From: Ignisphaera aggregans DSM 17230
Lineage (GTDB): Archaea; Thermoproteota; Thermoprotei_A; Sulfolobales; Ignisphaeraceae
Assembly (NCBI GenBank): GCA_000145985.1
Contig: CP002098.1
Location: forward strand, 186,001-250,000
Length of the DNA: 64,000 nucleotides
Direction of reading: 5' to 3'
Made by a program: the position numbers and the translations under genes. Each line of letters begins with the position of its first letter. Within the stretch, counting starts at the first letter, position 1. Below are positions 19,155-28,341 of the stretch, piece after piece. The notes beneath the pieces are model-generated. The model was not told the DNA's origin, ran no database searches, and worked only from the letters and a program-made list of their open reading frames with translations.

Positions 19155-19445
19155 ATGATAATGCAAAGCAAATCTAATATTGTTATCGGTAGGATACTGG
19201 GTTATAAAAGAGGTGGTGGAAGGCAGTACAATAATAAAGTCTTGATCAAGGTATTTATAGATAGTAAAAATATTCATAAGTTAATAGGTTCAAAGGTTAT
19301 AGCAAAAGATTCTAAAGATAATACGTATAATGGTAAAATAGTTAAGATACATAGCACAAAGAATACTGTTGCAATAGCACATTTTAAGCCTAATATTCCA
19401 GGGCAGTTGATAGGATCCACAGTTAGCATATTCCTATTAAAATAG
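19155..19445 (+). CDS. rpl35ae: Ribosomal protein L35Ae (eL33)
   Basis: A 96-residue large-subunit protein of archaea and eukaryotes. GRILGYKRGGGRQYNNKVLI (about residues 12-31) and HFKPNIPGQLIGSTV near the end are family hallmarks. GTG 19152, ATG 19155 and ATG 19161 are all possible starts. A TATA-like CTTTTAAGAC lies about 35 bases upstream (19121-19130). The gene stands alone between the ESCRT-III gene and DNA ligase. Confidence 0.9.
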   Translation: MIMQSKSNIVIGRILGYKRGGGRQYNNKVLIKVFIDSKNIHKLIGSKVIAKDSKDNTYNGKIVKIHSTKNTVAIAHFKPNIPGQLIGSTVSIFLLK

Positions 19446-19450
19446 GGGCC

Positions 19451-19465
19451 TCAGAGTAACTCTGA
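19451..19465. repeat. Short perfect hairpin after rpl35ae
   Basis: TCAGAG-TAA-CTCTGA, a 6-bp perfect inverted repeat with a 3-base loop, starts six bases after the L35Ae stop. It is not followed by a strong T run, so a terminator role is uncertain. On the minus strand the same stretch supplies a CTGA that pairs with an ATGATGA at 19501-19495, giving a C/D-box-like spacing; the hairpin would hide that D box. Confidence 0.4.
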
Positions 19466-19670
19466 TATATCATTAACTCTTTCTTGCCAGGTTATCATCA
19501 TCGGAAAGTCTTTGTTTTCTATGAAAATCTTAATTGTGTTTGGCTAAAAACCCTATCTATTTTAAATAATCGTCATTCTAAGTACTTATTATTATCTAAT
19601 GGTAAAGATTAATTATGCTGTAGGGTATATCTGCTCTGTAAGATATAAGATATATGTAAGGAGGTAAACT

Positions 19671-21485
19671 ATGGAATTTTCAATTGTGGCACAAACTCTA
19701 GATATATTAGAGAAAACTAGTAGCAAGATACAACAGGCAGCAGCTTTAGCACTATTATTCAAAAAGACTCCTTCTAATGTTATAGATAAAGTTGTCTACA
19801 TCATCCAAGGAACTCTATGGCCTGATTGGAAAGGGCTTCCAGAGCTTGGCATAGCTGAGAAAGGGGTGCAGAAAGCAATATCTATGGCTCTAGGGGTGAG
19901 TGAAGCTGAGGTTGAAAGGGTGTACAAGAGTTTAGGAGACTATGGACTAGCTGTTGAGAGATTAAAACTAGGTAAGCAGAATAAGTCTGTAGGTCTAGTA
20001 GGATTTATTAAATCGGCTAAGGGAGAGGTATACAAAAAACTGACTGTTGATGAAGTATATAGCCAGTTGGTCAAGATAGCAATGCTTCAAGGCGAGGGTA
20101 GCAGAGATATGAAGTTAAGGTTACTTTCTTCTCTTCTAGCTGTTGCTGATCCAAAAGAAGCTAAATATATCGTTCGATTTATTGAAGGAAGGTTGAGACT
20201 AGGTGTTGGAGAAGCAACGATAATGGATGGATTAGCATCAGCGTTTGGTGCGCCTAGGGATCTCATTGAGAGAGCATATAATATATATCCTGATCTAGGT
20301 GCAATAGCAAAGCTTCTAGCAGAAAAGGGTGTTGTAGAGCTAAAGAATATTAAACCTACGCCAGGCATTCCATTGAGACCAATGTTGGCAGAACGAGCTA
20401 GTGATCCAACAGAGATATTGAATAAGGCTGGAATACCAGCTTTAGCAGAGTTCAAATATGATGGTGAACGAGCACAAATACATAAGAAAGGCGATAGAAT
20501 ATGGATTTTCTCTAGGAGATTAGAAGAAATAACGAATCAATATCCAGATGTTGTAGAGATGGCGCTAAAGAGAATAAAGGCTGAAGAGGCTATTGTCGAA
20601 GGCGAAATTATAGCTATAGATCCAGAAACAGGGGAATTTAGACCTTTTCAAGAGTTGATGCATAGAAAGAGGAAGAAGGATATACATGAAGCTTTAAAGG
20701 AGTATCCTGTTGTTGTAAGGCTATTTGATTGTCTATATGTAGATGGTATTGATATGACGCTTAAGATTCTTCCAGAGAGGAGGGAGATGCTTAGGAAGAT
20801 AATTGATGAATCAGAGGAATTCAAATTGGCAGAGGGTATGATAGTTAATAATACAGCAGAGTTAGAAACATTCTTCTTAAAGGCTGTAGAAGCGGGTTGC
20901 GAGGGCCTGGTTGTAAAATCGCTTGGAAGAGATTCTGTATATCAGGCTGGGGTTAGAGGATGGCTATGGATAAAGTATAAGAGAGATTACAAGAGTGAGA
21001 TGACAGATACTGTTGATTTGGTTGTTGTAGGGGCATTCCACGGTAGGGGAAAAAGAGCAGGTACATATGGAGCACTATTGTTAGCAGCATATGATCCTGA
21101 AAGTGATACATTTAAAACCGTCTGTAAAGTGGGAACAGGTTTTACAGATGAAGAACTCGCTGAACTTCCAAAGAAACTAGAACCATATAGACTACCCCAT
21201 AAGCATCATAGGGTTGATAGCGATATAGAAGCTGATGTATGGTTTGAGCCTGCAGTAGTTATGGAGGTTACTGGTGCAGAACTAACACTATCCCCTCTAC
21301 ACACATGTTGTAGAGGGATGGTAAAACAAGGTGTAGGTATATCAATAAGATTTCCAAGATTTGTGAGATGGAGACCAGATAAGTCACCTAAAGAGATAAC
21401 TACAACTAAGGAAATACTAGAGATGTATTATAGGCAACTCAGAAAAGTTTCACAGACTACAACAGGGGTGGGAGAAGAGAGATAA
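19671..21485 (+). CDS. lig: ATP-dependent DNA ligase
   Basis: Replicative and repair ligase of archaea. The 604-residue protein has the N-terminal DNA-binding domain (about 1-215), the adenylation domain with catalytic Lys262 in AEFKYDGERAQIH, motif III FDCLYVDG, motif IV EGLVVKS, motif V WLWIKYKRDY, and a C-terminal OB fold ending in RFPRFVRWRPDKSP. Unlike most genes here it has a strong Shine-Dalgarno AAGGAGG eight bases before ATG 19671. Length is standard. Confidence 0.95.
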   Translation: MEFSIVAQTLDILEKTSSKIQQAAALALLFKKTPSNVIDKVVYIIQGTLWPDWKGLPELGIAEKGVQKAISMALGVSEAEVERVYKSLGDYGLAVERLKLGKQNKSVGLVGFIKSAKGEVYKKLTVDEVYSQLVKIAMLQGEGSRDMKLRLLSSLLAVADPKEAKYIVRFIEGRLRLGVGEATIMDGLASAFGAPRDLIERAYNIYPDLGAIAKLLAEKGVVELKNIKPTPGIPLRPMLAERASDPTEILNKAGIPALAEFKYDGERAQIHKKGDRIWIFSRRLEEITNQYPDVVEMALKRIKAEEAIVEGEIIAIDPETGEFRPFQELMHRKRKKDIHEALKEYPVVVRLFDCLYVDGIDMTLKILPERREMLRKIIDESEEFKLAEGMIVNNTAELETFFLKAVEAGCEGLVVKSLGRDSVYQAGVRGWLWIKYKRDYKSEMTDTVDLVVVGAFHGRGKRAGTYGALLLAAYDPESDTFKTVCKVGTGFTDEELAELPKKLEPYRLPHKHHRVDSDIEADVWFEPAVVMEVTGAELTLSPLHTCCRGMVKQGVGISIRFPRFVRWRPDKSPKEITTTKEILEMYYRQLRKVSQTTTGVGEER

Positions 21486-21606
21486 TACTCATCATGTAAC
21501 TATTTAATATTAGTATAGCTTTGGTATGAAGCCCAAAACTATTTTATCCTTGGCCTACTTTCTTAGATGCTTGAAAAGGTGAGCCATACTGAGTATAGAT
21601 ACATTG

Positions 21607-22944
21607 ATGGGATATCGAGGTAAAACTAGAGAAGTCTTGGAGAAACTTGGGGCATCTATAGGATGTAGAATAAGATTGTCTACTAAGGATAATGTGTTTA
21701 TAGAGGGAATTCTCATGCCAAAACACGAGTTTAGTTCGCCTGAGATTATAGTTATAAAGCTTGATAATGGTTATAATATTGGTATAAGCATTGATAGAGT
21801 TGTGAAAATAGAGTTAGTTATGTGTAGAAGTATTCCAAGTCCTCCAAAAACAATTATGGAAAAAATTGGTGGTTTACCTATAACAAAAATTCTTGGTTGT
21901 GGGGGTACTATAGCAAGTAAGGTAGAATATGAGACTGGAGCTGTTAAACCTGTTATGGAGCCTTCAGAGCTATTAGAACTCGTCCCTGAGCTCAAGGGAT
22001 TGGCTAACTATGAAATGGAGGTGGTATTCAATATTCTCAGCGAAGATATGACTCCTTCTCATTGGGAAGTAATAGCACATAGAGTCTATAATGCTATAAT
22101 TAGTGGTGTTGATGGAATTGTAATTACACATGGAACAGATACTATGAGCTATACCGCAGCTGCACTAGCATTTGCATTAAGAAATTTACCCATGCCAATA
22201 TCAATTGTAGGTGCACAAAGGAGTAGTGATAGACCTAGTACCGATGCAGCATTAAATCTATTTGCAGCTGTCTTAACAACGCTAAAAGCACCATTTGGCG
22301 AAGTTGTAGTTGTTATGCATGCAACTTCATCGGATACAGAAGCATATGTACATAGAGGTGTAAAGGTTAGAAAAATGCATAGCAGTAGAAGGGATGCATT
22401 TCAAAGCATAAATGACATACCTCTAGCAAAGGTAGATCTAATTAAAAGAGAGTTCATTTTAATTAATAATAGATTTATTGGGAGAGCAAAGAATAGATCT
22501 GATGTTATAGCACAGATAGGATTTGATGATAAAGTAGCATTAGTTAAAGCGTATCCAGGCTTTCAAAAAGAGATAATAGATTTTCTCGTAGATAAGGAAT
22601 TCCATGGAATAGTTATTGAAGGAACAGGCTTAGGTCATATCGGAAGCTATGTTATTGATTCAATAAAAAGAGCTATCGAACATGAGATACCAGTGGTAAT
22701 GACTACACAGACATTATTTGGTAGAGTTAATATGAATGTATATACAACAGGTAGAAAGCTTCTAGAAATAGGGGTCATACCTGGCGAAGACATGTTGCCA
22801 GAGACAGCCTATGTAAAACTGTCATGGATACTTAAGCAAACGAGAAATCTATCAGAAGTTAGAAAAATGATGCTTACAAACTATGTAAATGAGTTTAATC
22901 CAACATTAAGAGAGGAACATTTTCCTATTTGGGTTAGAACATAA
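21607..22944 (+). CDS. gatD: Glu-tRNA(Gln) amidotransferase subunit D
   Basis: Archaea make Gln-tRNA by amidating Glu-tRNA with GatDE; GatD is the asparaginase-like ammonia-producing subunit. The protein has an N-terminal beta-barrel domain (about 1-75), then the asparaginase I domain with LGCGGTIASKVEYETGAVKP (nucleophile Thr about 101) and ITHGTDTMSYTA, the second catalytic Thr-Asp motif. ATG 21607 is preferred over TTG 21604. gatE, often next to gatD in archaea, is not in this window. Confidence 0.92.
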   Translation: MGYRGKTREVLEKLGASIGCRIRLSTKDNVFIEGILMPKHEFSSPEIIVIKLDNGYNIGISIDRVVKIELVMCRSIPSPPKTIMEKIGGLPITKILGCGGTIASKVEYETGAVKPVMEPSELLELVPELKGLANYEMEVVFNILSEDMTPSHWEVIAHRVYNAIISGVDGIVITHGTDTMSYTAAALAFALRNLPMPISIVGAQRSSDRPSTDAALNLFAAVLTTLKAPFGEVVVVMHATSSDTEAYVHRGVKVRKMHSSRRDAFQSINDIPLAKVDLIKREFILINNRFIGRAKNRSDVIAQIGFDDKVALVKAYPGFQKEIIDFLVDKEFHGIVIEGTGLGHIGSYVIDSIKRAIEHEIPVVMTTQTLFGRVNMNVYTTGRKLLEIGVIPGEDMLPETAYVKLSWILKQTRNLSEVRKMMLTNYVNEFNPTLREEHFPIWVRT

Positions 22945-23047
22945 TTATTATCCTCATTAATGGATATGGAGACGGAATTGAATAGTATTAAGAGCAAGGA
23001 TTCAACTTAGCTTATAAACCTTCAATGGTAAAAATAACTAACAATCA

Positions 23048-24184
23048 ATGGTTTGGTGCAAATATTTGGAAATAAAGTATAAACTGCTAATTGTTATATC
23101 TGTAATACTAGTAATAGTAATTATAGGTATTTTATTCATAAAAATGGGAATACCATTACAATTATTTCAACAAAATACTACGACGTCAACTACATTAAGC
23201 ACTACAGTTTCAACTATAACTAAAACCAATCTTGCTAAATTGCCTGACAATACGTTTTTCGTGATATATCTTTATAACAAGCCAAATCTAACAATATATA
23301 ATGAAGTATCTAATGTATTTAGTAAAGCAATAGCTGTTAATAGTAGTAATGCTATTAATGTAACATTTAATGTTAACTTAGTAAGATATAGCGATTTACC
23401 TATACAACTAAAACAGTATCTTAGTAATTATACTGTATACCCAGTCATAGGGATAGTGTCATCTAAGCTTGATAAGGATAAGGCAAAGATAATACCATTA
23501 ATATTTGATGAAATTAATGGCACTTTTATAGTGAAGAAAGATTTACTTAGCTACCTATACTACTACTGGGGATTTACGTCTATAGGTGAAAAAATTGTTA
23601 TTGAGACAAATGTTATGCCTAGTCATGACATAACATATACTCCTATATATGGATTGCCTAATGCTAGATACTATCTATTCATATATGAGGATATATATTG
23701 TCCATATTGTGCAAAATTCTATGTGGAAACAATTCCAGAAATTAGTAATTTGATTGCTAATGGAACTATAGCTATTATTCCTAAGAACTTAATTGTTCAC
23801 AGTGGTGTTGAACCTATCCATAGATACTTAATTGCTGTATATCTTGAATCCAGAAATGCTTCCGCAGTATTCAAAGTCATTGAGATTTTATATAAACAGG
23901 TATATGACTATAGCTTTAAGGATCAGTCTATAGGTCTTCCAGACATGGAACAGGTAAGGAATATAGTTAAAGAGATTGTTGGTGTAGATCCGAATGTAGA
24001 ACAATACAATGATACTATATCGAAAATATTGTTGGAGGATAGTAGTGAAGCTGTTGAAAATTATTGGATATATGGAACACCTGGTTTTGTTCTTTGGGAT
24101 AGAGAAAAGGGTTATGGTATAATATTTGTTGGCTTCAGATCTAGTAGTGATATAATTAGTATTATCAATTCTATCAATAAGTGA
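23048..24184 (+). CDS. Membrane-anchored DsbA-like thioredoxin-fold protein
   Basis: A 378-residue secreted protein. An N-terminal transmembrane anchor (12-31) is followed by a Thr/Ser-rich linker (44-60), a Asn-glycosylation-prone domain of unknown fold (about 65-195), and a DsbA-like thioredoxin domain (about 205-378). The redox motif is CPYC (Cys218, Cys221), and IYGTPGFVLWD carries the cis-Pro. It should make or shuffle disulfide bonds outside the membrane. The TATA-like GCTTATAAACC at about 23010-23020 is a probable promoter. Confidence 0.82.
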   Translation: MVWCKYLEIKYKLLIVISVILVIVIIGILFIKMGIPLQLFQQNTTTSTTLSTTVSTITKTNLAKLPDNTFFVIYLYNKPNLTIYNEVSNVFSKAIAVNSSNAINVTFNVNLVRYSDLPIQLKQYLSNYTVYPVIGIVSSKLDKDKAKIIPLIFDEINGTFIVKKDLLSYLYYYWGFTSIGEKIVIETNVMPSHDITYTPIYGLPNARYYLFIYEDIYCPYCAKFYVETIPEISNLIANGTIAIIPKNLIVHSGVEPIHRYLIAVYLESRNASAVFKVIEILYKQVYDYSFKDQSIGLPDMEQVRNIVKEIVGVDPNVEQYNDTISKILLEDSSEAVENYWIYGTPGFVLWDREKGYGIIFVGFRSSSDIISIINSINK

Positions 24185-24211
24185 TAACGAAATTGCTGTA
24201 TAGATTAAAAT

Positions 24212-24970
24212 CTATGTTAGATCTCCACAGGAGCATGTCAATTCATGTATAATTCTATGCAATTCCTCTATACCAATGAACTCCTTTGCAGAGACTCTTG
24301 GAACACGTGTAGCTTTAGCATATTGCCAAATAATATTAAGAATATTTGATAGCATTTCTCCATAGAGACCCTTATTTCTAATATTCTCTATCACTATATC
24401 TATATCGCTAATGGTATCTCCTACTATTAATAGAGATTGGACTAGATCTATCTTGTTTATTACTGGGACTACATCTATACCCATTCTAGCTTGTAGAGCT
24501 GTTGACATTATTGATATAAATGCATAGTCCTCATATCTCTTAATAACATCTGCATCTAGAACAAATACAGCGACAACATTATTGGATAGTTTCTTAAGCT
24601 CATTAACAAGCTTTATAGCTATATCTCTAAATATGAATACTTCCATCTGTCCAGGAGTATCTATAAGAATAAAATCTGTATCAATATACTTTAGATCTTC
24701 AAATATATAGATCATTTCATTAGCTATTATATCCATAGCCTTTACAAGTACTCCATTTGGACCAAGACCAAATTCCTTTGAAATTCTATGTATATCTATC
24801 AAATCCCTTATATCTAGATCTGGTTTGTATGGGATAAACTCAGTAGCAGGATCTAGATTTACTATAAATATTCTAGCTCCTAGGAACTCCCTTAGCCATC
24901 TAGAATAACTTGATGTGAGACTTGATTTACCTGAGCCTGCAGGTCCTAAGAATATTATTATTGCAACCAT
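24212..24970 (-). CDS. GPN-loop GTPase
   Basis: A 252-residue GTPase with P-loop GPAGSGKSS (9-17), switch region NLDPATEFIPY, the diagnostic Gly70-Pro71-Asn72 loop (GLGPNG), the DTPGQMEVF switch II, and NKIDL specificity motif. Eukaryotic GPN proteins help assemble RNA polymerase II and related complexes; archaea keep one copy whose task is not settled. ATG 24970 fits the family start. It is followed on the same strand after its stop by intergenic sequence only. Confidence 0.9.
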   Translation of the reverse strand: MVAIIIFLGPAGSGKSSLTSSYSRWLREFLGARIFIVNLDPATEFIPYKPDLDIRDLIDIHRISKEFGLGPNGVLVKAMDIIANEMIYIFEDLKYIDTDFILIDTPGQMEVFIFRDIAIKLVNELKKLSNNVVAVFVLDADVIKRYEDYAFISIMSTALQARMGIDVVPVINKIDLVQSLLIVGDTISDIDIVIENIRNKGLYGEMLSNILNIIWQYAKATRVPRVSAKEFIGIEELHRIIHELTCSCGDLT

Positions 24971-25043
24971 AGGCGATCCCTATACTCTCTATATTAATAC
25001 ATAGATTATACTAGCGAAGCTTTTCTGTATTAATATACTAAGT

Positions 25044-26030
25044 CTATTTAAAACCAAGTCCTATAGTTATGATAAATGCTGTTAATGATGAAAGAAAACT
25101 AATAGTATATACTATTATAACAAGTTCTTTTTCACTTAGTGGAGTATTTGAAAAGAGTGTTAATAATCTAATAAATGTTATAGGGGCTTTCCCTATCCTT
25201 GGATGGATACAGCCATTTTCATCAACATATGTAGGTCTTTCAACTTGTTCTTTTTGTAGAAAGCCTTTTACTGATGATATATAATAGAAACCGTTTATAA
25301 ACATAGGGAATGTGGATAAGACTATGTAGAATTCTACTCTACATATAATCGCTGTATATGCAAGTAGTGAGCCGAGTACATATGCACCTGTATTCCCATT
25401 GAACATTTTTGCAGGATATATATTGAAGGGTAGATATGAGAGAATAGCTATAGAGAAGAGCAGGGGGATGGCTATGTCATTTAGTGGAGCATGTGTATAT
25501 ATCTTAAGGAGCACAGCAAATCCTATAGATGATAGTGTTATAAATGGTAGTGTTCCGTTATGTGTATCAAACATATTTGCTGCATTTAGATATACTGTTG
25601 TAGCTCCAGCCATAAGCAATGGATATAAAGATGATATTCTTATATATCCGAGGAATGGAATCCAAGGTCTTGGTACATATACATTAAATATCATTAGTGG
25701 TACTACAGGTAGAAGTCCTAGAATTATTTTCCATCTAGATTTAAGATCTATAACATCATCTATAAGCCCTATGATAAATGATATCGATAGATAAACTATA
25801 AATGATATAAATATTTCGTAGCTAATGATTTTATAAAGCCGTAACAAAGTTATGCCAATATAGAGACCTATAACAAGTGAGAATCCTCCTATACATGGAA
25901 TCCTAATATCTCCCTGTTTATGTACATCTTTACATAATAATCCTAATTTTTGTTCAATTCTAATTAATAATAATGATGATGATATGATTATAATAGTTGT
26001 AATTATCATTGGAATTACTAATACCAGCAT
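25044..26030 (-). CDS. Lipid-linked GlcNAc-1-phosphate transferase (MraY/Alg7-like GT4)
   Basis: A 328-residue polytopic membrane enzyme with about ten hydrophobic helices. Family motifs are IPCIGGFSLVIG, FIIGLIDDVIDLKSRWK (the catalytic Asp-Asp), and NAANMFDTHNGTLPF, corresponding to the NxxNxxDgxNGL metal and nucleotide site. Such enzymes transfer a sugar phosphate from UDP-sugar to dolichyl phosphate, the first step of archaeal N-glycan assembly. The nature of the sugar is unknown. Confidence 0.82.
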   Translation of the reverse strand: MLVLVIPMIITTIIIISSSLLLIRIEQKLGLLCKDVHKQGDIRIPCIGGFSLVIGLYIGITLLRLYKIISYEIFISFIVYLSISFIIGLIDDVIDLKSRWKIILGLLPVVPLMIFNVYVPRPWIPFLGYIRISSLYPLLMAGATTVYLNAANMFDTHNGTLPFITLSSIGFAVLLKIYTHAPLNDIAIPLLFSIAILSYLPFNIYPAKMFNGNTGAYVLGSLLAYTAIICRVEFYIVLSTFPMFINGFYYISSVKGFLQKEQVERPTYVDENGCIHPRIGKAPITFIRLLTLFSNTPLSEKELVIIVYTISFLSSLTAFIITIGLGFK

Positions 26031-26079
26031 TTTATATCGTGGTTAACTTATATTGGGAGGAAAAATAAAGGTTTAGGTA

Positions 26080-26667
26080 TTATAGTGAAAATTTGATATA
26101 TTCCCTCCTATACAATTTTAAATCATCCTCTAATGCATAGATATCGATAGTTACATGTCCATCACTACTAATGGTTAGTACAATAAAGGTTGGAGTCATA
26201 GATCCTCCACCTCCGCCCCACACACCAGTTATAGAACCTGGATTTAAATGAAGTATACCTGAATCAAAAGCTATATTTGGCGTATGTGTATGTCCCGATA
26301 TAAGTATCCTAGCATTCAACTCTTTCGCAATTCTAGATAGCTTAGAGATGTTACCCCTAGGATAAACCTGATCACCATGGATAACACCTATATTGATACC
26401 ATATGCATCAAATATTTCCTTCTCAGGAAGATCTATATAATCCATATTCCCCTGGACCATGTATGTCTCTTTCCCAAGAGTTCTAACGTATTCTATCACT
26501 TTATAATCTGTAAAATCACCTGCATGAACAACTATATCATATTTTTCTCTCTCAATAAATAATCTAATTTTAGAAGGAATTTCAAAAGCTCTATCAGGTA
26601 TATGAGAATCGCTCATCACTAAAATTCTCTTGACATCACCACTAATTTTTCCTTGAGATACACGCAT
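26080..26667 (-). CDS. YfcE/MJ0936-type metallophosphodiesterase
   Basis: A 195-residue calcineurin-like phosphoesterase. Metal ligands are in MSDSHIPD (about 18-25), HAGDFTDY, GNMD, IHGDQ and ISGHTHTP, in the standard order. Archaeal members hydrolyse phosphodiesters with Mn or Ni; the cellular substrate is unknown. Length is normal for the single-domain family. It ends 49 bp after the start region of the GT4 gene on the same strand and may be transcribed ahead of it. Confidence 0.88.
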   Translation of the reverse strand: MRVSQGKISGDVKRILVMSDSHIPDRAFEIPSKIRLFIEREKYDIVVHAGDFTDYKVIEYVRTLGKETYMVQGNMDYIDLPEKEIFDAYGINIGVIHGDQVYPRGNISKLSRIAKELNARILISGHTHTPNIAFDSGILHLNPGSITGVWGGGGGSMTPTFIVLTISSDGHVTIDIYALEDDLKLYRREYIKFSL

Positions 26668-26851
26668 ATCATATCACACCACATAATCTAATTGTTAATG
26701 CCTCTGAACATAAAATAACTCTACATTACTATTGTGAATTACATTCTGAATATAAGGAATTATGTTAATTATTAAATTTATTAGGTAAATTTTAAATGAG
26801 ATAATAGTGATTTATAGATAAGCTTAAAAGTCTACTAACATGGTAAAGTCG

Positions 26852-26883
26852 GTAACATATTATATATACTAGATATATACTAG
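26852..26883 (+). promoter_or_regulatory. PadR gene promoter/operator with tandem 11-bp repeat
   Basis: ATATATACTAG occurs twice head to tail (26862-26872 and 26873-26883), ending 18 bases before the padR ATG at 26902. The first copy also contains the only good TATA-like element. A protein bound to these repeats would block TBP, so autoregulation by the PadR protein encoded next is likely. That is inferred from layout. Confidence 0.5.
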
Positions 26884-26901
26884 AATTCGGGTGCAAATAT
26901 T

Positions 26902-27357
26902 ATGAGGAGAGCAGGTTTCAGAGGGTATCTAGGACTCCTGATACTTAAGATATTGAGTGAAAGTCCTATGCATGCTTATGGAATTCTAAAAAGACTTAGG
27001 GAAATTACAGGTCATGAAGAACTTAGTGTTGGTGTATTGTATCCTGTTTTAAGAACCCTGATTAATAAGGGCTTGGTTGATATTCGTATTGATAGAGTTG
27101 ATGGTGAGGAGAGGAAGGTGTATTATGTTACTGACAAAGGGAAGAAGCTTCTTGATGAGAGGGCTAGTAGTGTAGATGAAGCTCTAAGGGTTGCTAATAG
27201 ATTTAAGATTTTAAAGAGTATTGAGGTGGATAGGGTTTTTAGAACTATAAGGAGCTTGTTTGAGATTGCAGATTCTTTGAGTGAGGATAAGTGTGAGAAG
27301 CTAAGGAGATTGTTTAGGGGTTTTGAGGAAGAGGTTAATAGGATTATAGGTGAATAG
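26902..27357 (+). CDS. PadR-family transcriptional regulator
   Basis: A 151-residue winged-helix regulator. GYLGLLILKILSESPMHAYGILKRL (about 6-30) and SVGVLYPVLRTLINKGLV are the PadR helix-turn-helix, followed by the wing DGEERKVYYVTDKGK and a C-terminal dimerisation helix (about 85-150). PadR proteins often repress drug or lipid exporters next to them, and this one overlaps the region of an ABC exporter start. ATG 26902 is clear. Confidence 0.9.
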   Translation: MRRAGFRGYLGLLILKILSESPMHAYGILKRLREITGHEELSVGVLYPVLRTLINKGLVDIRIDRVDGEERKVYYVTDKGKKLLDERASSVDEALRVANRFKILKSIEVDRVFRTIRSLFEIADSLSEDKCEKLRRLFRGFEEEVNRIIGE

Positions 27358-27358
27358 T

Positions 27359-28336
27359 ATGGATGATGTAATAGTTGTTGAAAATCTTGTTAAGAAGTTT
27401 AAGGATGTTGTAGCTGTTAACGGTATTAGTTTTAGTGTGAAGAGAGCAGAGATATTTGGGTTATTAGGTCCTAATGGTGCAGGTAAGACTACAACAATAC
27501 ATATTATTGCAACATTGCTTAGACCAACATCTGGAAGGGTTATGGTTGTAGGTTATGATGTTGTTTCAAATCCGTATGAGGTGAGGAAGAGGATAGGTAT
27601 AATTTTTCAGGATCCAAGTCTTGATATGGATCTTTCAGCCTACGATAATATGTATATTCATGGAAGGTTATATGGGTTAAGAGGAGAGGAGTTACATAGA
27701 AAGATAATGGAGCTTTTAGATTTTGTTGATTTAAAACAATATGCAAATAAGATAGTTAGAAACTTTTCAGGAGGTATGAGGAGAAGATTAGAGCTTGCAA
27801 GGGGGCTTCTACATGAACCTGAGATATTGATACTTGATGAACCTACCATAGGCTTAGATCCACAGACTAGAGCAAGGATATGGGAATATATAACAAGGAT
27901 TCAGAATGAGAAGGGGATAACGATATTAATGACTACACACTATATGGATGAAGCTGAAGAATTATGTCATCGTATAGCTATAATGGATAGGGGTAAGATT
28001 GTTGGTATGGGTACAGCAGATGAATTGAAACAGATTATAGGATCAGATATAGTTATAGCAAAATTTGATAAGCCGATGTGTATTGATGAAGAGTTTGTTA
28101 AGGAATGTAAAATATTGGCTGATGGAAGGACTGAGATAGTTGTTAGTAATGCTTCAAAGATATTGCCACAGATATTTGAATATGCTGAAGCGAAAGGTGT
28201 TAAAATTCTTGAGATCAGCTATAGGAGACCTACACTAAATGAGGTATTTCTACATCTCACTGGAAGAGAGTTGAGAGAGTCTTTAGAGGAGCATCCATTA
28301 TCGCCAAAGATTGAGAGAATGAGAAGGTTTAGGTGA
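27359..28336 (+). CDS. ABC exporter ATPase (DrrA type)
   Basis: Nucleotide-binding subunit of an ABC-2 exporter, 325 residues. Walker A GPNGAGKTT (about 37-45), Q-loop FQDPSLD, signature NFSGGMRRRLELARG, Walker B ILILDEPTIGLDP and the switch His in TTHYMDEAEE are all intact. A C-terminal domain of about 90 residues with the DrrA-like GRELRESLEE is present. The frame opens at GTG 27350, but ATG 27359 has GGTGA at 27349-27353 five bases upstream and only one base after the padR stop, so I use it. Confidence 0.92.
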   Translation: MDDVIVVENLVKKFKDVVAVNGISFSVKRAEIFGLLGPNGAGKTTTIHIIATLLRPTSGRVMVVGYDVVSNPYEVRKRIGIIFQDPSLDMDLSAYDNMYIHGRLYGLRGEELHRKIMELLDFVDLKQYANKIVRNFSGGMRRRLELARGLLHEPEILILDEPTIGLDPQTRARIWEYITRIQNEKGITILMTTHYMDEAEELCHRIAIMDRGKIVGMGTADELKQIIGSDIVIAKFDKPMCIDEEFVKECKILADGRTEIVVSNASKILPQIFEYAEAKGVKILEISYRRPTLNEVFLHLTGRELRESLEEHPLSPKIERMRRFR

Positions 28337-28341
28337 GCATT

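Noticed and set aside
19445-19507. Minus-strand C/D-box-like RNA (ATGATGA at 19501-19495, CTGA at 19454-19451)
   Set aside because: The D box and guide fall inside a perfect hairpin and C' is poor; left as a hairpin only.
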